From: Rahnella sp. AA
GTDB lineage: Bacteria > Pseudomonadota > Gammaproteobacteria > Enterobacterales > Enterobacteriaceae
DNA: 64,000 bases
Reading direction: 5' to 3'
Assembly: GCF_002834385.1 (NCBI RefSeq)
Contig: NZ_PITQ01000006.1
Location: 1-64,000, forward strand
The notes below the pieces were generated by a model. The model saw only the letters and a program-made list of their open reading frames with translations, had not been told where the DNA came from and did not search any database. Position numbers and translations under genes: made by a program. Shown in pieces: positions 1 to 8,648 of this stretch; position 1 is the first letter of the stretch; each line of letters begins with the position of its first letter.

Positions 1-130
1 CTGGTTAATCCATCGGAATTCAGGGCCAGTTTGAAACGCTAACCCCCTATTCTTTCAGACTTTCCCAATAACAAAAGTGACATTTTAACTTTGGAACTGA
101 AGGTGACATTTTAAACTGGGATAGACATTA
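1..130 (+). mobile_element. Possible insertion-sequence end remnant
   Basis: An open frame enters from the window edge and stops at 40-42, giving the 13-residue tail LVNPSEFRASLKR. It is followed by two copies of GTGACATTTTAA, at about 76-87 and 110-121. A short transposase-like tail followed by subterminal repeats is how the ends of several IS families look, and the arrangement resembles IS21-type ends. The upstream part lies outside the window and no inverted terminal repeat can be paired, so this is a suspicion from layout only. TGTCCGC also occurs twice just downstream, near 153 and 175. Confidence 0.25.
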
Positions 131-238
131 TATGTAGTAGCAAAGTTGTAGTGTCCGCCTATGGCTAATTTCAAATGTCCGCTTTATTGTCGTGGTTCCA
201 GGTGTTTTATCGGCTGAACAACCTTTGCGCGACAATAA

Positions 239-265
239 CAAAAAAGGCCGCTTTCGCAGCCTTAC
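239..265 (-). terminator. Rho-independent terminator of the autotransporter gene
   Basis: On the minus strand a GC-rich stem (AAGGC plus GC, closed by a GAAA tetraloop, with single-base bulges) is followed by a run of six T. It sits about 20 bases after the autotransporter stop codon. Confidence 0.75.
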
Positions 266-285
266 AATGATGAATAATAAAACAA

Positions 286-2454
286 TTAAAACTTATATTC
301 CGCGCCCAACAATGCATGAACTTCATTACTCACATCACTGGCAATAACCGTATTCACTTTCGCCGTGGTGCTCCAGTTCTTGCTCAGCTGTGCGTTCAGC
401 CCTGCGCCGACGCTGCCGCCGTTCAGGTTCTGGCCGCTGAAGTGGTAATCAGACGTATTAAACTTAGTATCTTCGGAGAAACGGCCAACGTAGGACGTTT
501 CAATGTAAGGCCGCAGCGTCTGCCCACCTTTAAGCTCGATGGTTTTACCCGCTTTAACGCCTGCGCCCGCAAAACCGGCGCTGAATTTGCCGTCTGCAAC
601 CTGACTGTAACCGTCGTTATAGGCATCAGTTTTGGTCTGGCTGTAACCTAAAACGGTATACGGCTGAACCCACCAGTCTTGTGCAAGATTCACCTGCGCA
701 CCAACACGCGCCTGCCACAACCACGAGTTACCGTCGTAATCGCCGCCTGCATTCAGCGTGCCGTCTTTGCCGGACGCAGAATAACTCATGTCGCCGTATG
801 TTGCGGTGGTGTCTGCGAACAGGTGCCAGTTCTGCCCTTCGGCCTGATGCTGTGTCCAGCTGGCATACAGGCTGTAGTAATTACCGTCGATATCATTGCT
901 GCCGTCACTGCTGGAAACATCCAAATCGTTGTGCAGATAACCCAAACCCGCACCGATGGCAAGTGAATCACCGTTTGACAGCGCCCAGGACGTATCGCCG
1001 CCCAACTGGAAACCGGAGATATCGTTGCTGTATTCCACCGTACCCGCCGTGCGGTCACCGCCGGAATAAATGCCGTCCATCCAGACATTGCTGTCTGACG
1101 TTTGCGCACCATTTTCGCCCATATGACGCGCATCCAGATGCTGAGTAATGCTGCCCGCGATGCGGTGGATCATGTCGTCACTGGCTAACAGACCAGCCTG
1201 CGCGGCTTGTAAATCAGCGGCAACGGTTGCATCCGGGGTTGGATCCGGAACCGGATCTGACGCCGTATTGAACACGATGCTGTAATAGCCTTTATCCGCC
1301 AGTCCTTGCTTGCTGCTCTCATCGGTAATCTGATAATTAATATGATCCAGAATGTAAGAACCGCTGCGCACGGAATCCAGTACCGTATTTGCACCGACTT
1401 TGTTGGCAATCACGACGTCTTCGCCATCGTTGAAGAAGAAGTAAGAGGCTTTGCCGGTATTCAGCAATGAAGTGTCGACATAATTAATATTTGCGTCAAC
1501 ATGATTGAAACCGGTAATACGCTGGGAACTGTCGACGGTCTCGCCACCGATAATACCGCTGCTGTTGATATTGATCGTCAGAGAGTCGTCGGCGATATTA
1601 TTGTTAGAGGTGATATTTCCGCGATAAACCGCGTTCGTCACATTCACTGTGGTACTGACTACATCACCCGGCAGCTCGGTGTAACTGCCAGCGTGAATGT
1701 CACCAGTCAATGTGGCATCATCGATACTCAGTAACATGACAGAACCATTCAGATCTGCATCGCCCTTAATCACGCTGCCATTGGTCAGAGCAATACTCGC
1801 GGTGCCTCTGTCCATTGAACTGGAAAGGACAGAACCATAAATCTGGCTATTTGAAATATCAAGTTCAGCCGCATGGGAATTGCTTTCTCCGGCAACACCG
1901 TTTTGCACCAGGGCACGATAGCCGTTGAAATTGTCATCATCATTACCAACTCTGCTACCTGATATTTGCAGTTTTGCCAGTGTCCCCTCAGAACCATAAG
2001 CGTGAACACTGGTCGCAACACGGGAATTCATGAGATCAAGAGAGGCGTTTTCCTGAGCGTAAAGCAACACGTCAGAATGTAAAATGTTATCTATTGTAAC
2101 ATCAACATTATTGAGGGACAGCGAGACGGAGCCTTCTGTTGACTGAACAAAAAACTGACCGCTGAATGTACTGTCTTTAACATCACCCTCAAGATCGGCC
2201 TTGCCAAGGTATCTTATACCTGCGTCCAGCTGACTATTACTGATGAATAGTTTCTGGGTCTGATCCTCTAAAATAACGGAGTTATTGTAGTGCGCATCGG
2301 TGATGTATATTGCATCAGGTTCCGAAACATAGTTTTGCAGGAGCAAGGGGGGATTATCATTTTGTGCCTGGGCGTGATTAACCATCACCATTGATATTAA
2401 AGATGCCAGCATCAGTTTCTTTGTATGACAGGTATAAGGTGTGTTTTTTTTCAT
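286..2454 (-). CDS. Autotransporter outer-membrane protein (type Va secretion)
   Basis: The 722-aa product has a Sec signal peptide (residues 1-30, ending in AQA) and a passenger rich in short beta-strand repeats and Asn/Asp/Ser turns (about 31-400), typical of pertactin/AIDA-like beta-helices. A Pro/Asp linker (DPVPDPTPDA) follows. The C-terminal autotransporter beta-barrel (about 445-722) begins around the WMDGIYSGGDR segment and ends with Phe in EYKF, the usual Bam recognition end. The barrel would translocate and anchor the passenger at the cell surface. AAGGA lies 8 bases before the ATG. Neither a catalytic Ser-protease motif nor an RGD motif was seen, so adhesion or aggregation is more likely than proteolysis, but the ligand is unknown. 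It is transcribed alone, with its own terminator. Confidence 0.88.
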   Translation of the reverse strand: MKKNTPYTCHTKKLMLASLISMVMVNHAQAQNDNPPLLLQNYVSEPDAIYITDAHYNNSVILEDQTQKLFISNSQLDAGIRYLGKADLEGDVKDSTFSGQFFVQSTEGSVSLSLNNVDVTIDNILHSDVLLYAQENASLDLMNSRVATSVHAYGSEGTLAKLQISGSRVGNDDDNFNGYRALVQNGVAGESNSHAAELDISNSQIYGSVLSSSMDRGTASIALTNGSVIKGDADLNGSVMLLSIDDATLTGDIHAGSYTELPGDVVSTTVNVTNAVYRGNITSNNNIADDSLTININSSGIIGGETVDSSQRITGFNHVDANINYVDTSLLNTGKASYFFFNDGEDVVIANKVGANTVLDSVRSGSYILDHINYQITDESSKQGLADKGYYSIVFNTASDPVPDPTPDATVAADLQAAQAGLLASDDMIHRIAGSITQHLDARHMGENGAQTSDSNVWMDGIYSGGDRTAGTVEYSNDISGFQLGGDTSWALSNGDSLAIGAGLGYLHNDLDVSSSDGSNDIDGNYYSLYASWTQHQAEGQNWHLFADTTATYGDMSYSASGKDGTLNAGGDYDGNSWLWQARVGAQVNLAQDWWVQPYTVLGYSQTKTDAYNDGYSQVADGKFSAGFAGAGVKAGKTIELKGGQTLRPYIETSYVGRFSEDTKFNTSDYHFSGQNLNGGSVGAGLNAQLSKNWSTTAKVNTVIASDVSNEVHALLGAEYKF

Positions 2455-2737
2455 TCCTGAAATCCTTCCTTGTTGAATGTATTACACATCTTTCCAATAA
2501 CCATTCTAAGCGCAATGGCCGGAATAATGCTGGTGTTGAAATTAAACCCCGTTGTTATCGGGATTAGATGGCGACAGGATATCTATTTTTATTTGTTTTT
2601 CTTGTCCACTTTTGGACACATTCAGAAGTTATTTAAATTGATTTTAAATATGTAATTTATTTTAATATTGATGTGGATGATTTATGCAACATTTAATTAA
2701 AATAATCCATCAGATAACTTAACTTATCTAATGAATC

Positions 2738-2786
2738 TTCTGCCGGGTTTTCCTGGGGATTAGTCGTCATAGTGACTCCGGCAGAA
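2738..2786. repeat. Inverted repeat with 9-bp arms in the 2455-3299 intergenic region
   Basis: TTCTGCCGG at 2738-2746 pairs exactly with CCGGCAGAA at 2778-2786 across a 31-base spacer, which itself contains the shorter pair AGTC/GACT. There is no T-run after either arm, so it is not a standard terminator. Apart from this and one weak small ORF (2903-3115), the AT-rich 845-base stretch from 2455 to 3299 shows nothing recognisable. Confidence 0.4.
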
Positions 2787-2902
2787 TCCATTCTTTATAA
2801 CTAACCAGGAAGGTCAGGCGTTTTATTTATATCAGCGGCAGCATTAAAATAAAAACAGTTTCACGCAAGAAATAAAAAAACCAAAACTGGACGTCAGCTA
2901 TT

Positions 2903-3115
2903 TCAAATAGGTTTATACAAGGAACCGTTAGCTGATTTCCAAATAATTAATCCGGCCATTTCCGCGATCAACGCCGAAATCCCCTCCCCCTCCCTGGTCA
3001 CAGACATTGCTCCCGGATGATAAACCTCTCCTGACAGAGCAAGTGTCGCGGCGAGCAAACAAGCCAAAAAGGCGTTAGGGGGAAAAAGGACAGAAGATGA
3101 TGCATTAATTACCAT
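2903..3115 (-). CDS. Small hypothetical ORF, 70 aa, doubtful
   Basis: An open frame with a hydrophobic N-terminal segment (FLACLLAATLALSG, about residues 17-30) that could be a signal peptide or a single membrane span, followed by a short polar tail ending in SLYKPI. An AGGGG purine run lies about 11 bases before the ATG, which is acceptable but not convincing. It stands alone in a roughly 1-kb non-coding region between the autotransporter and the receptor gene. I do not recognise it. It could be a small membrane or secreted peptide, or simply chance. Confidence 0.22.
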   Translation of the reverse strand: MVINASSSVLFPPNAFLACLLAATLALSGEVYHPGAMSVTREGEGISALIAEMAGLIIWKSANGSLYKPI

Positions 3116-3299
3116 TATTAATTATCACCCCTAAAAACCACTTTATTTAGCAAGCTTATTATTCCCATTCTGCCAACCAAAACAAACGCATAAATCACCT
3201 TAAGCCACATATTTAGCGATAAATTTCGGGCAGGAAGCAACGGTTTATAAACACCAAAAACCTGAAAAATTAAGTGATTCAAATTGGGTTACAATTCTT

Positions 3300-3331
3300 T
3301 TGCATCAATAATCAAAATGATTATACTTCTC
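3300..3331 (+). promoter_or_regulatory. Promoter overlapped by a Fur box
   Basis: The complement of 3313-3331 matches 14 of 19 positions of the Fur consensus GATAATGATAATCATTATC. It covers a plausible -10 element TATACT (3322-3327) that lies 16 bases after a weak -35 TTGCAT (3300-3305). Iron repression of the receptor gene downstream is the natural reading. The predicted leader to the start codon is long (about 190 bases) and contains the hairpin TTGCCA-CTCA-TGGCAA at 3364-3379. Confidence 0.65.
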
Positions 3332-3524
3332 ATTCGCTTTTTTGTGTAAGCCAGGGCTCTGCGTTGCCACTCATGGCAAGCCCCCGCGTGGGTACCGCGA
3401 CTCCGTCGTGATGGCAATACATGTCTGGCACAGGGATTCTGCCTTTGCGTGTTGCGTTAATCATTTTTTATAAGACGCACGTTTAGCCAGTTAATTAAAA
3501 AAATAAAACCTTTTGAGGGTAATG

Positions 3525-5735
3525 ATGTTTTCTGCTCACAACCGTATACGGGACAATCGTGTTACCAATCCCGCTCCTTCCACTCTTCGCATTCCGTCTC
3601 TTTCATTACTTGCCGTGGTTATTACGGCCGCACTACAGGTTCCCTACGCTGTGGGTGCTGATACATCCAAAAAAGAAGAAAGCATGGTAGTGACGGCATC
3701 GGATGATAATTCTGCCAATACGCAGGATACGGACTACAACGTGCCGGTCACCCGCGCCGCCACTAAAATGGCGCTGACCGCGCGCGATACTCCACAGTCC
3801 ATCAGCGTCATCAGCAAACAGCGTATGGAAGACCAGAAATTAGAGACGCTGAATGATGTGCTGAAAAATACCACCGGCATCAGTGAGTTCAACTCAGGGG
3901 CGAACCGCAGCAATTTCTATTCACGCGGTTTTATGATTGATAACTACCAGATCGATGGTGTTCCAAGCCTTATCGATTCGCAGTGGAATATCGGCGACAC
4001 CCTTTCCGATACGGCGATTTACGATCGCGTCGAGATCGTTCGCGGTGCGACTGGCCTGATGACCGGTGCAGGCAGCCCGGCGGCGTCAGTGAATATGATC
4101 CGCAAACATGCCGACAGCAAAGAATTCGTGGGCAATGTCTCCGCCAGTTACGGCAGTTGGGATAATCAACGTTATGTTGCCGACCTTTCAGCACCCCTGA
4201 CCGAATCAGGCAATGTACGTGGCCGCATGGTCGCTGGTTATCAGGATGGCGACAGCTGGCTGGATAACTATCACACTCAGAAGAAATTCTTTTATGGTGT
4301 CGTGGATGCCGACCTGACCGATTCGACCACCCTTTCAGTCGGGTATGATTACCAGGAAACCCACATCGCAGGCGCAACCTGGGGCGGGTTACCCACCTTT
4401 TATCTTGATGGCAGCAAGACACATTACGACCGCAGCACCAATCTTTCACCGGATTGGGCGTACAACGACAGCGACTCGAAAACCGTCTTTGCCAGCCTGA
4501 AACAGAATTTCAGTAACGGCTGGCTGTTCAACCTGAGCGGTACGCATACTGAAGCCACGATGGACAGTAAACTGCTGTATATCGACGGGTACTTTGACAA
4601 AACAACCGGCATTGGCGTTGGCCCTTACGCCGGTTATGACCTGCTGGGCGGAACCGGCTATAACACGGCGAAGCGCAAAGAAAACTCTGTTGATGCCTAT
4701 GTGAGTGGCCCGTTTGAGCTGTTCGGGCGCCAGCATGAACTGATGGCAGGCGTCACTTATATCCGCCAGAACGACCGCTACGTCAGTACATCAACCAGCT
4801 TCACGTCCGCCGACGTCGGTGATTTTAATCACTGGGGCAATTACCCGGAACCGGACTGGGATCCACAAGCACTGGCGCAGGACAACACCATTCACCAGAA
4901 GTCGGCCTATATGGCAACACGCCTGTCTCTGGCCGATCCGCTACATCTGATCCTCGGCGCGCGTTACACGAAATACAATGCTGATACCCTGACGCAGAAT
5001 ATGGAGAAGAATAACGTTACGCCATACGCGGGCCTGGTGTATGACATCAATGATACCTATTCGGCTTACGCCAGCTATACCTCGATCTTTAAGCCTCAGA
5101 CCTACCGTAATGCCAGCGGCGCTTACCTTTCCCCGGTCACTGGCAAAAGCTACGAAACAGGGATCAAAGGCGACTGGATGAACAGCCGCGTGACGGCGTC
5201 GTTAGCCGTGTTCCGTATTGAGCAGGATCACCTGGGCGCAACAGATTATGCGCTGGTTCAGGGCAGCACCGATTATGCCTACTATGAGCAGGACGGAACG
5301 GTCAGCAAAGGTGTTGAATTCGAAATCAACGGTGCGGTAACGGATAACCTGCAAATGACCTTCGGGGCAACCCGCTATGTGGCGAAAGACGGTGATGGCG
5401 CAGCGCTGAACCCAACTCAGCCCCGCACTTCTCTGAAACTGTTCACCAGCTATCGTCTGCCAATGTTGCAGGACCTGACCGTGGGCGGCGGTGTTAACTG
5501 GCAGACACATACCTGGGATAACGTTGCCGGGCCAGACGGGGCGAGCACCCTGTATGCAGAGCAAGGCAGCTATGCTCTGGTCGACTTGTTCAGCCGTTAC
5601 CGTGTCACCAAACAACTGTCAGTTCAGGCCAACCTGAACAACTTGTTCGATAAAACCTACAATATCGATGTCGGCAGAAATACGGTGTACGGCGAGCCGC
5701 GAAATGTTTCCATCTCGGCAAACTACAGCTTCTAA
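3525..5735 (+). CDS. TonB-dependent siderophore receptor, FhuE-like
   Basis: Outer-membrane receptor that imports a ferric siderophore with TonB energy. The start chosen is ATG 3525, with GAGGG five bases upstream; an ATG at 3522 and a TTG at 3513 are also open. A long signal peptide ends near VGA, followed by a TonB-box-like ESMVVTA. The plug domain includes TPQSISVIS and the RGF...QIDGVP and EIVRGATGLM motifs typical of this receptor class. The 22-strand barrel ends in NYSF. Segments such as ATWGGLPTFY and THYDRSTNL recall E. coli FhuE (coprogen/rhodotorulate receptor), so a hydroxamate substrate is likely. The gene is monocistronic behind a Fur box. Confidence 0.85.
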   Translation: MFSAHNRIRDNRVTNPAPSTLRIPSLSLLAVVITAALQVPYAVGADTSKKEESMVVTASDDNSANTQDTDYNVPVTRAATKMALTARDTPQSISVISKQRMEDQKLETLNDVLKNTTGISEFNSGANRSNFYSRGFMIDNYQIDGVPSLIDSQWNIGDTLSDTAIYDRVEIVRGATGLMTGAGSPAASVNMIRKHADSKEFVGNVSASYGSWDNQRYVADLSAPLTESGNVRGRMVAGYQDGDSWLDNYHTQKKFFYGVVDADLTDSTTLSVGYDYQETHIAGATWGGLPTFYLDGSKTHYDRSTNLSPDWAYNDSDSKTVFASLKQNFSNGWLFNLSGTHTEATMDSKLLYIDGYFDKTTGIGVGPYAGYDLLGGTGYNTAKRKENSVDAYVSGPFELFGRQHELMAGVTYIRQNDRYVSTSTSFTSADVGDFNHWGNYPEPDWDPQALAQDNTIHQKSAYMATRLSLADPLHLILGARYTKYNADTLTQNMEKNNVTPYAGLVYDINDTYSAYASYTSIFKPQTYRNASGAYLSPVTGKSYETGIKGDWMNSRVTASLAVFRIEQDHLGATDYALVQGSTDYAYYEQDGTVSKGVEFEINGAVTDNLQMTFGATRYVAKDGDGAALNPTQPRTSLKLFTSYRLPMLQDLTVGGGVNWQTHTWDNVAGPDGASTLYAEQGSYALVDLFSRYRVTKQLSVQANLNNLFDKTYNIDVGRNTVYGEPRNVSISANYSF

Positions 5736-5745
5736 GTGACGCAAG

Positions 5746-5776
5746 AATGCCCCGGAAACGGGGCATTTTCTTTTTT
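5746..5776 (+). terminator. Rho-independent terminator after the siderophore receptor
   Basis: AATGCCCCG, a GAAA loop and CGGGGCATT are followed by TTCTTTTTT. The stem is a perfect 9 bp. Confidence 0.93.
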
Positions 5777-5872
5777 AATCGCTAAATGAATACCCACCTC
5801 TGAATCCCTAATAGATTGACTTCAACGTGAATAATACGAAAATGTTTCTTTCCGAGCGGCCAGCAGAAATAA

Positions 5873-7216
5873 ATGGAGTTTATCATCGTCTGTTCACGTG
5901 GTTTCCCTTCGATAAAAACAGTCATAAAGCCGGGTGTCCTGATTGCCGCTGCGTTACTGGCAAGTTGTAGCTCTACGCCACCAAAATCACTGGTCACCCC
6001 GCTTCCTTCAGTTGCGAAACCGGCTATTCCGGCGAAGCCCGCACAGAACCAGGAACCCGTACGCGGTGTCTGGCTGGCGACGGTTTCCCGCCTCGACTGG
6101 CCGCCGCTGTCTTCGGTCAATGTCAGCAATAATGCCCTTCGCATCACCCAGCAGCAGAAGGCGCTGACTGACAAACTGGATAAACTGAAAAATCTCGGCA
6201 TCAATACCGTATTCTTCCAGGTGAAGCCTGATGGTACCGCGCTCTGGTCGTCAAAAATTTTGCCCTGGTCTGATGTCATGACGGGGAGAATTGGCCAGGA
6301 TCCCGGCTATGACCCGTTGAAATTTATGCTGGATGAAGCGCACAAGCGTGGAATGAAAGTGCATGCCTGGCTGAACCCTTATCGCGTCTCCGTCAACACA
6401 AAACCTTCAACGGTTGCTGAGCTGAATCAGACTCTGTCGCAGCACCCGGCCAGCGTTTATGTGCTACACCGTGATTGGATCCGCACCGCAGGCGACCGCT
6501 TTGTGCTCGACCCCGGTATCCCGGAGGTGCGCGACTGGATCACCAGCATCGTAGCTGAGGTTGTCGCGCAATACCCTGTGGATGGCGTGCAGTTTGATGA
6601 CTATTTCTATTCCGAGTCCCCCGGTTCCCTGCTCGACGATAATCTGACGTTCAGGAAGTATGGTCAGGGATATCGCACCAAAGCAGACTGGCGGCGGCAC
6701 AACACCCAGGCGTTGATTGAGCAGGTATCGCGCACCATAAAACAGCTGAAACCCGGTGTCGAATTCGGCGTCAGCCCGGCTGGCGTATGGCGTAATGTCT
6801 CGCACGATCCCGCAGGTTCCCAAACCTCTGGCGCAGCGGCTTATGACGAAGCCTATGCCGATACCCGGCTTTGGGTACAACAAGGCTTACTGGATTATAT
6901 TGCCCCGCAGCTATACTGGCCTTTCTCACGTCAGGCGGCACGTTATGATGTGCTGGCAAACTGGTGGGCAAATGTCGTGAAGCCAACTCATACGCGCCTT
7001 TATATTGGTATTGCACTCTATAAAGTGGGCGAACCGTCAAAAAATGAGCCTGACTGGCTGGTAAACGGCGGCGTACCTGAGCTGAAAAAGCAGCTTGATA
7101 TGAACGAATCCGTCCCGCAAATCAACGGCACCATTTTGTTCAGGGAAGACTTTCTCAATCAGCCGCAGACCCGTCAGGCCGTCAGTTATCTGCAAAGTCG
7201 TTGGGGAAGCCACTGA
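5873..7216 (+). CDS. digH: Glycosyl hydrolase DigH (YddW), peptidoglycan-processing lipoprotein
   Basis: Close to E. coli YddW/DigH, an outer-membrane lipoprotein that cleaves denuded (peptide-free) peptidoglycan glycans at the division site. The N-terminal signal ends in the lipobox LASC with Cys32. Residue +2 is Ser, which predicts outer-membrane sorting. A short Pro/Ala-rich linker leads to the GHL10 TIM-barrel domain (about 62-375), with strongly conserved blocks such as RGVWLATVSRLDWPP, FQVKPDGTALW and VDGVQFDDYFY, the last carrying acidic residues of the active-site strand. The 447-aa length matches the family. No strong ribosome-binding site precedes the ATG. It stands alone, with its own terminator-like hairpin downstream. 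Confidence 0.95.
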   Translation: MEFIIVCSRGFPSIKTVIKPGVLIAAALLASCSSTPPKSLVTPLPSVAKPAIPAKPAQNQEPVRGVWLATVSRLDWPPLSSVNVSNNALRITQQQKALTDKLDKLKNLGINTVFFQVKPDGTALWSSKILPWSDVMTGRIGQDPGYDPLKFMLDEAHKRGMKVHAWLNPYRVSVNTKPSTVAELNQTLSQHPASVYVLHRDWIRTAGDRFVLDPGIPEVRDWITSIVAEVVAQYPVDGVQFDDYFYSESPGSLLDDNLTFRKYGQGYRTKADWRRHNTQALIEQVSRTIKQLKPGVEFGVSPAGVWRNVSHDPAGSQTSGAAAYDEAYADTRLWVQQGLLDYIAPQLYWPFSRQAARYDVLANWWANVVKPTHTRLYIGIALYKVGEPSKNEPDWLVNGGVPELKKQLDMNESVPQINGTILFREDFLNQPQTRQAVSYLQSRWGSH

Positions 7217-7224
7217 CCCGTTGA

Positions 7225-7252
7225 TGCCCTTCGCACCCGCCGGGCAAAGGGC
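7225..7252. terminator. Hairpin between convergent genes
   Basis: TGCCCTT and AAGGGCA form a 7-bp stem around a GC-rich loop that can itself pair. It lies between digH and the convergent gene at 7264. There is no long T-run on either side, so efficiency is uncertain. Confidence 0.5.
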
Positions 7253-7263
7253 ACATTGCTCAT

Positions 7264-7599
7264 CTAGGTGAACGTCATCGCCCAGGTAATCACACCGGCA
7301 ACTACGGTCGTAAAGGTGAGTGCGGCCAGGAAGAGCATATCGATCACTTTTTCAAGGGTGTGATTACGGCGCTGTCTGCGGGTTCTCAGCGCCCAGTAAG
7401 AGAGTATTGTCGTCATAAGATACAAGATGGCGTTAATGGCGAGCAGATCATCGCCGAGCGTGCCTTCGCGCCTGAGCGTCGTGATAACCTGGAAAATCCC
7501 GATGACCGTGATGCAAACCCCGACCATCCCGGCAGAGGCAGTAAAAATATGAACACAGATATCCTCATCCAGCTTGGCGTTGCCTTTTTCTTTAAGCAT
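7264..7599 (-). CDS. Small inner-membrane protein of unknown function
   Basis: A 111-aa protein with three predicted membrane spans (roughly residues 18-38, 52-70 and 84-106) separated by a basic cytoplasmic loop (RTRRQRRNH). The start at 7599 (MLKEKGNAKL) is preferred over the upstream ATG at 7644 because GGGG lies 7 bases before it. No catalytic motif is visible and I do not recognise the family. It is transcribed toward digH and is separated from the next minus-strand gene by about 150 bases. Confidence 0.65.
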   Translation of the reverse strand: MLKEKGNAKLDEDICVHIFTASAGMVGVCITVIGIFQVITTLRREGTLGDDLLAINAILYLMTTILSYWALRTRRQRRNHTLEKVIDMLFLAALTFTTVVAGVITWAMTFT

Positions 7600-7751
7600 G
7601 ACAATCCCCAGAGTAAATCGATACCGACTTTCACTTTCATCCATCGGGCGAAAACCTGCGCTGCTTGCACAGGTTTATATTGAGAACAGATTAATCAGTC
7701 AGGCAGGCGCCATCATCATCCGGGAATTATCAGGCGTTTACTCCGGCACGG

Positions 7752-7973
7752 TCAAATATCGAAATCATTCAGCCTGTTTGTTTCACCAGAGAAAGTGTCA
7801 AAGGTTCCGCTCATATAAATGCCGTCTTTAAAAATGATAACGTCATCGACCCTGACCGGATGTGCGCAAACCGCGCAAACCAGCGAATGCACTGTTTCTG
7901 CAAAAGGGGTGTTAGCCGTGGCGATAAAACGATCAGACCCGCATTGTTCGCAAACAATTCTGATATCCGGCAT
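7752..7973 (-). CDS. Small zinc-ribbon protein
   Basis: A 73-aa protein with two CxxC knuckles, Cys8/Cys11 (CEQC) and Cys33/Cys36 (CAVC), the layout of a zinc ribbon. The rest is a short beta-rich domain. It has no membrane segment. Such proteins often bind nucleic acid or act as small metal-dependent adaptors, but the role here is unknown. The ribosome-binding site is weak. Its upstream region is shared with the divergent RcnB-like gene. Confidence 0.6.
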   Translation of the reverse strand: MPDIRIVCEQCGSDRFIATANTPFAETVHSLVCAVCAHPVRVDDVIIFKDGIYMSGTFDTFSGETNRLNDFDI

Positions 7974-8281
7974 GTCATTAACTCGGTACGAAAAGGGGAA
8001 ATTTTACTTAAATATAGCATAATTAGAATAATCTTATTGCCTATAATTGCATTCAGTGACCTGTCGTTAAACTCCGTATTGTGCGACCAGATCAGCATGC
8101 CTCTCTTGCCCCCCCTTTCATTTGCATTTCGACACAAAAAAACCTCCCGTCATGAGGACACTTTCTCGCTATTATCCTGTCCTACAGAAAAAGCACAGGC
8201 TTCGGCTTTACGGCTCACACCAGGGACGGCGGCATATCACCGAAGCAGGCACTAGGTTGAGAGTTTTAAACGGGATAATTT
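7974..8281. other. Intergenic region without a recognised gene
   Basis: This 308-base AT-rich stretch separates the divergent zinc-ribbon and RcnB-like genes and must hold both promoters. I could not fix clear -35/-10 pairs. Only a short CCTC/GAGG hairpin near 8140-8155 stands out. The downstream gene is preceded by GGGA at a good spacing from ATG 8282. Confidence 0.4.
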
Positions 8282-8599
8282 ATGCGTCATTCTAAAATTT
8301 TTATGTTGTCGGCTCTGGTTGTTTCTTCACTGTTCCCCCTGGTCAACACGGCTTTTGCCGCGTCAAATTCGCATGAAATCAAATCGTTTTACGATGATTC
8401 CAAACTTTATTCGATTGGCGACCAGGTTCCGGCTCTGTACCGCACCAAACCTTACGAGATCATCGGCTGGCAGGAACGTCATCTTCCTGCACCGGATGCC
8501 GGTACACACTGGACGTACATCGGCGGTAGTTACGCGTTAATCACCGATACTGACGGCAAAATCGTCAAAGCTGAAAACGGCGATATTTACTTCCAGTAA
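8282..8599 (+). CDS. RcnB-family periplasmic protein
   Basis: A 105-aa secreted protein with a signal peptide to about Ala26 (TAFA). The mature part matches the RcnB/DUF1236 pattern: a YSIGDQVPALYR segment, then an aromatic stretch with HLPAPDAGTHW, then a GGSYALI...DTDGKI strand pair. In E. coli, RcnB is a periplasmic protein linked to nickel/cobalt homeostasis. Here no efflux gene (rcnA) is adjacent, so a metal role is only inferred from the family. It is transcribed alone and ends at a strong bidirectional terminator. Confidence 0.7.
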   Translation: MRHSKIFMLSALVVSSLFPLVNTAFAASNSHEIKSFYDDSKLYSIGDQVPALYRTKPYEIIGWQERHLPAPDAGTHWTYIGGSYALITDTDGKIVKAENGDIYFQ

Positions 8600-8619
8600 C
8601 GTGTTTTGAGTCCGAGCCT

Positions 8620-8648
8620 GAAAGGCCTGAAAAAATTCAGGCCTTTTT
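8620..8648. terminator. Bidirectional terminator
   Basis: AAGGCCTGAA and TTCAGGCCTT form a perfect 10-bp stem around a four-base A loop, with T-runs on both strands. The last codons of the minus-strand AraC gene lie inside it, so it serves both convergent genes. Confidence 0.92.

Noticed and set aside
316-1148. Plus-strand open frames opposite the autotransporter
   Set aside because: They are antisense shadows of a well-supported beta-barrel gene and have no ribosome-binding sites.
2470-2655. 61-codon ORF after the autotransporter start
   Set aside because: No ribosome-binding site; hydrophobic AT-rich sequence is expected by chance.
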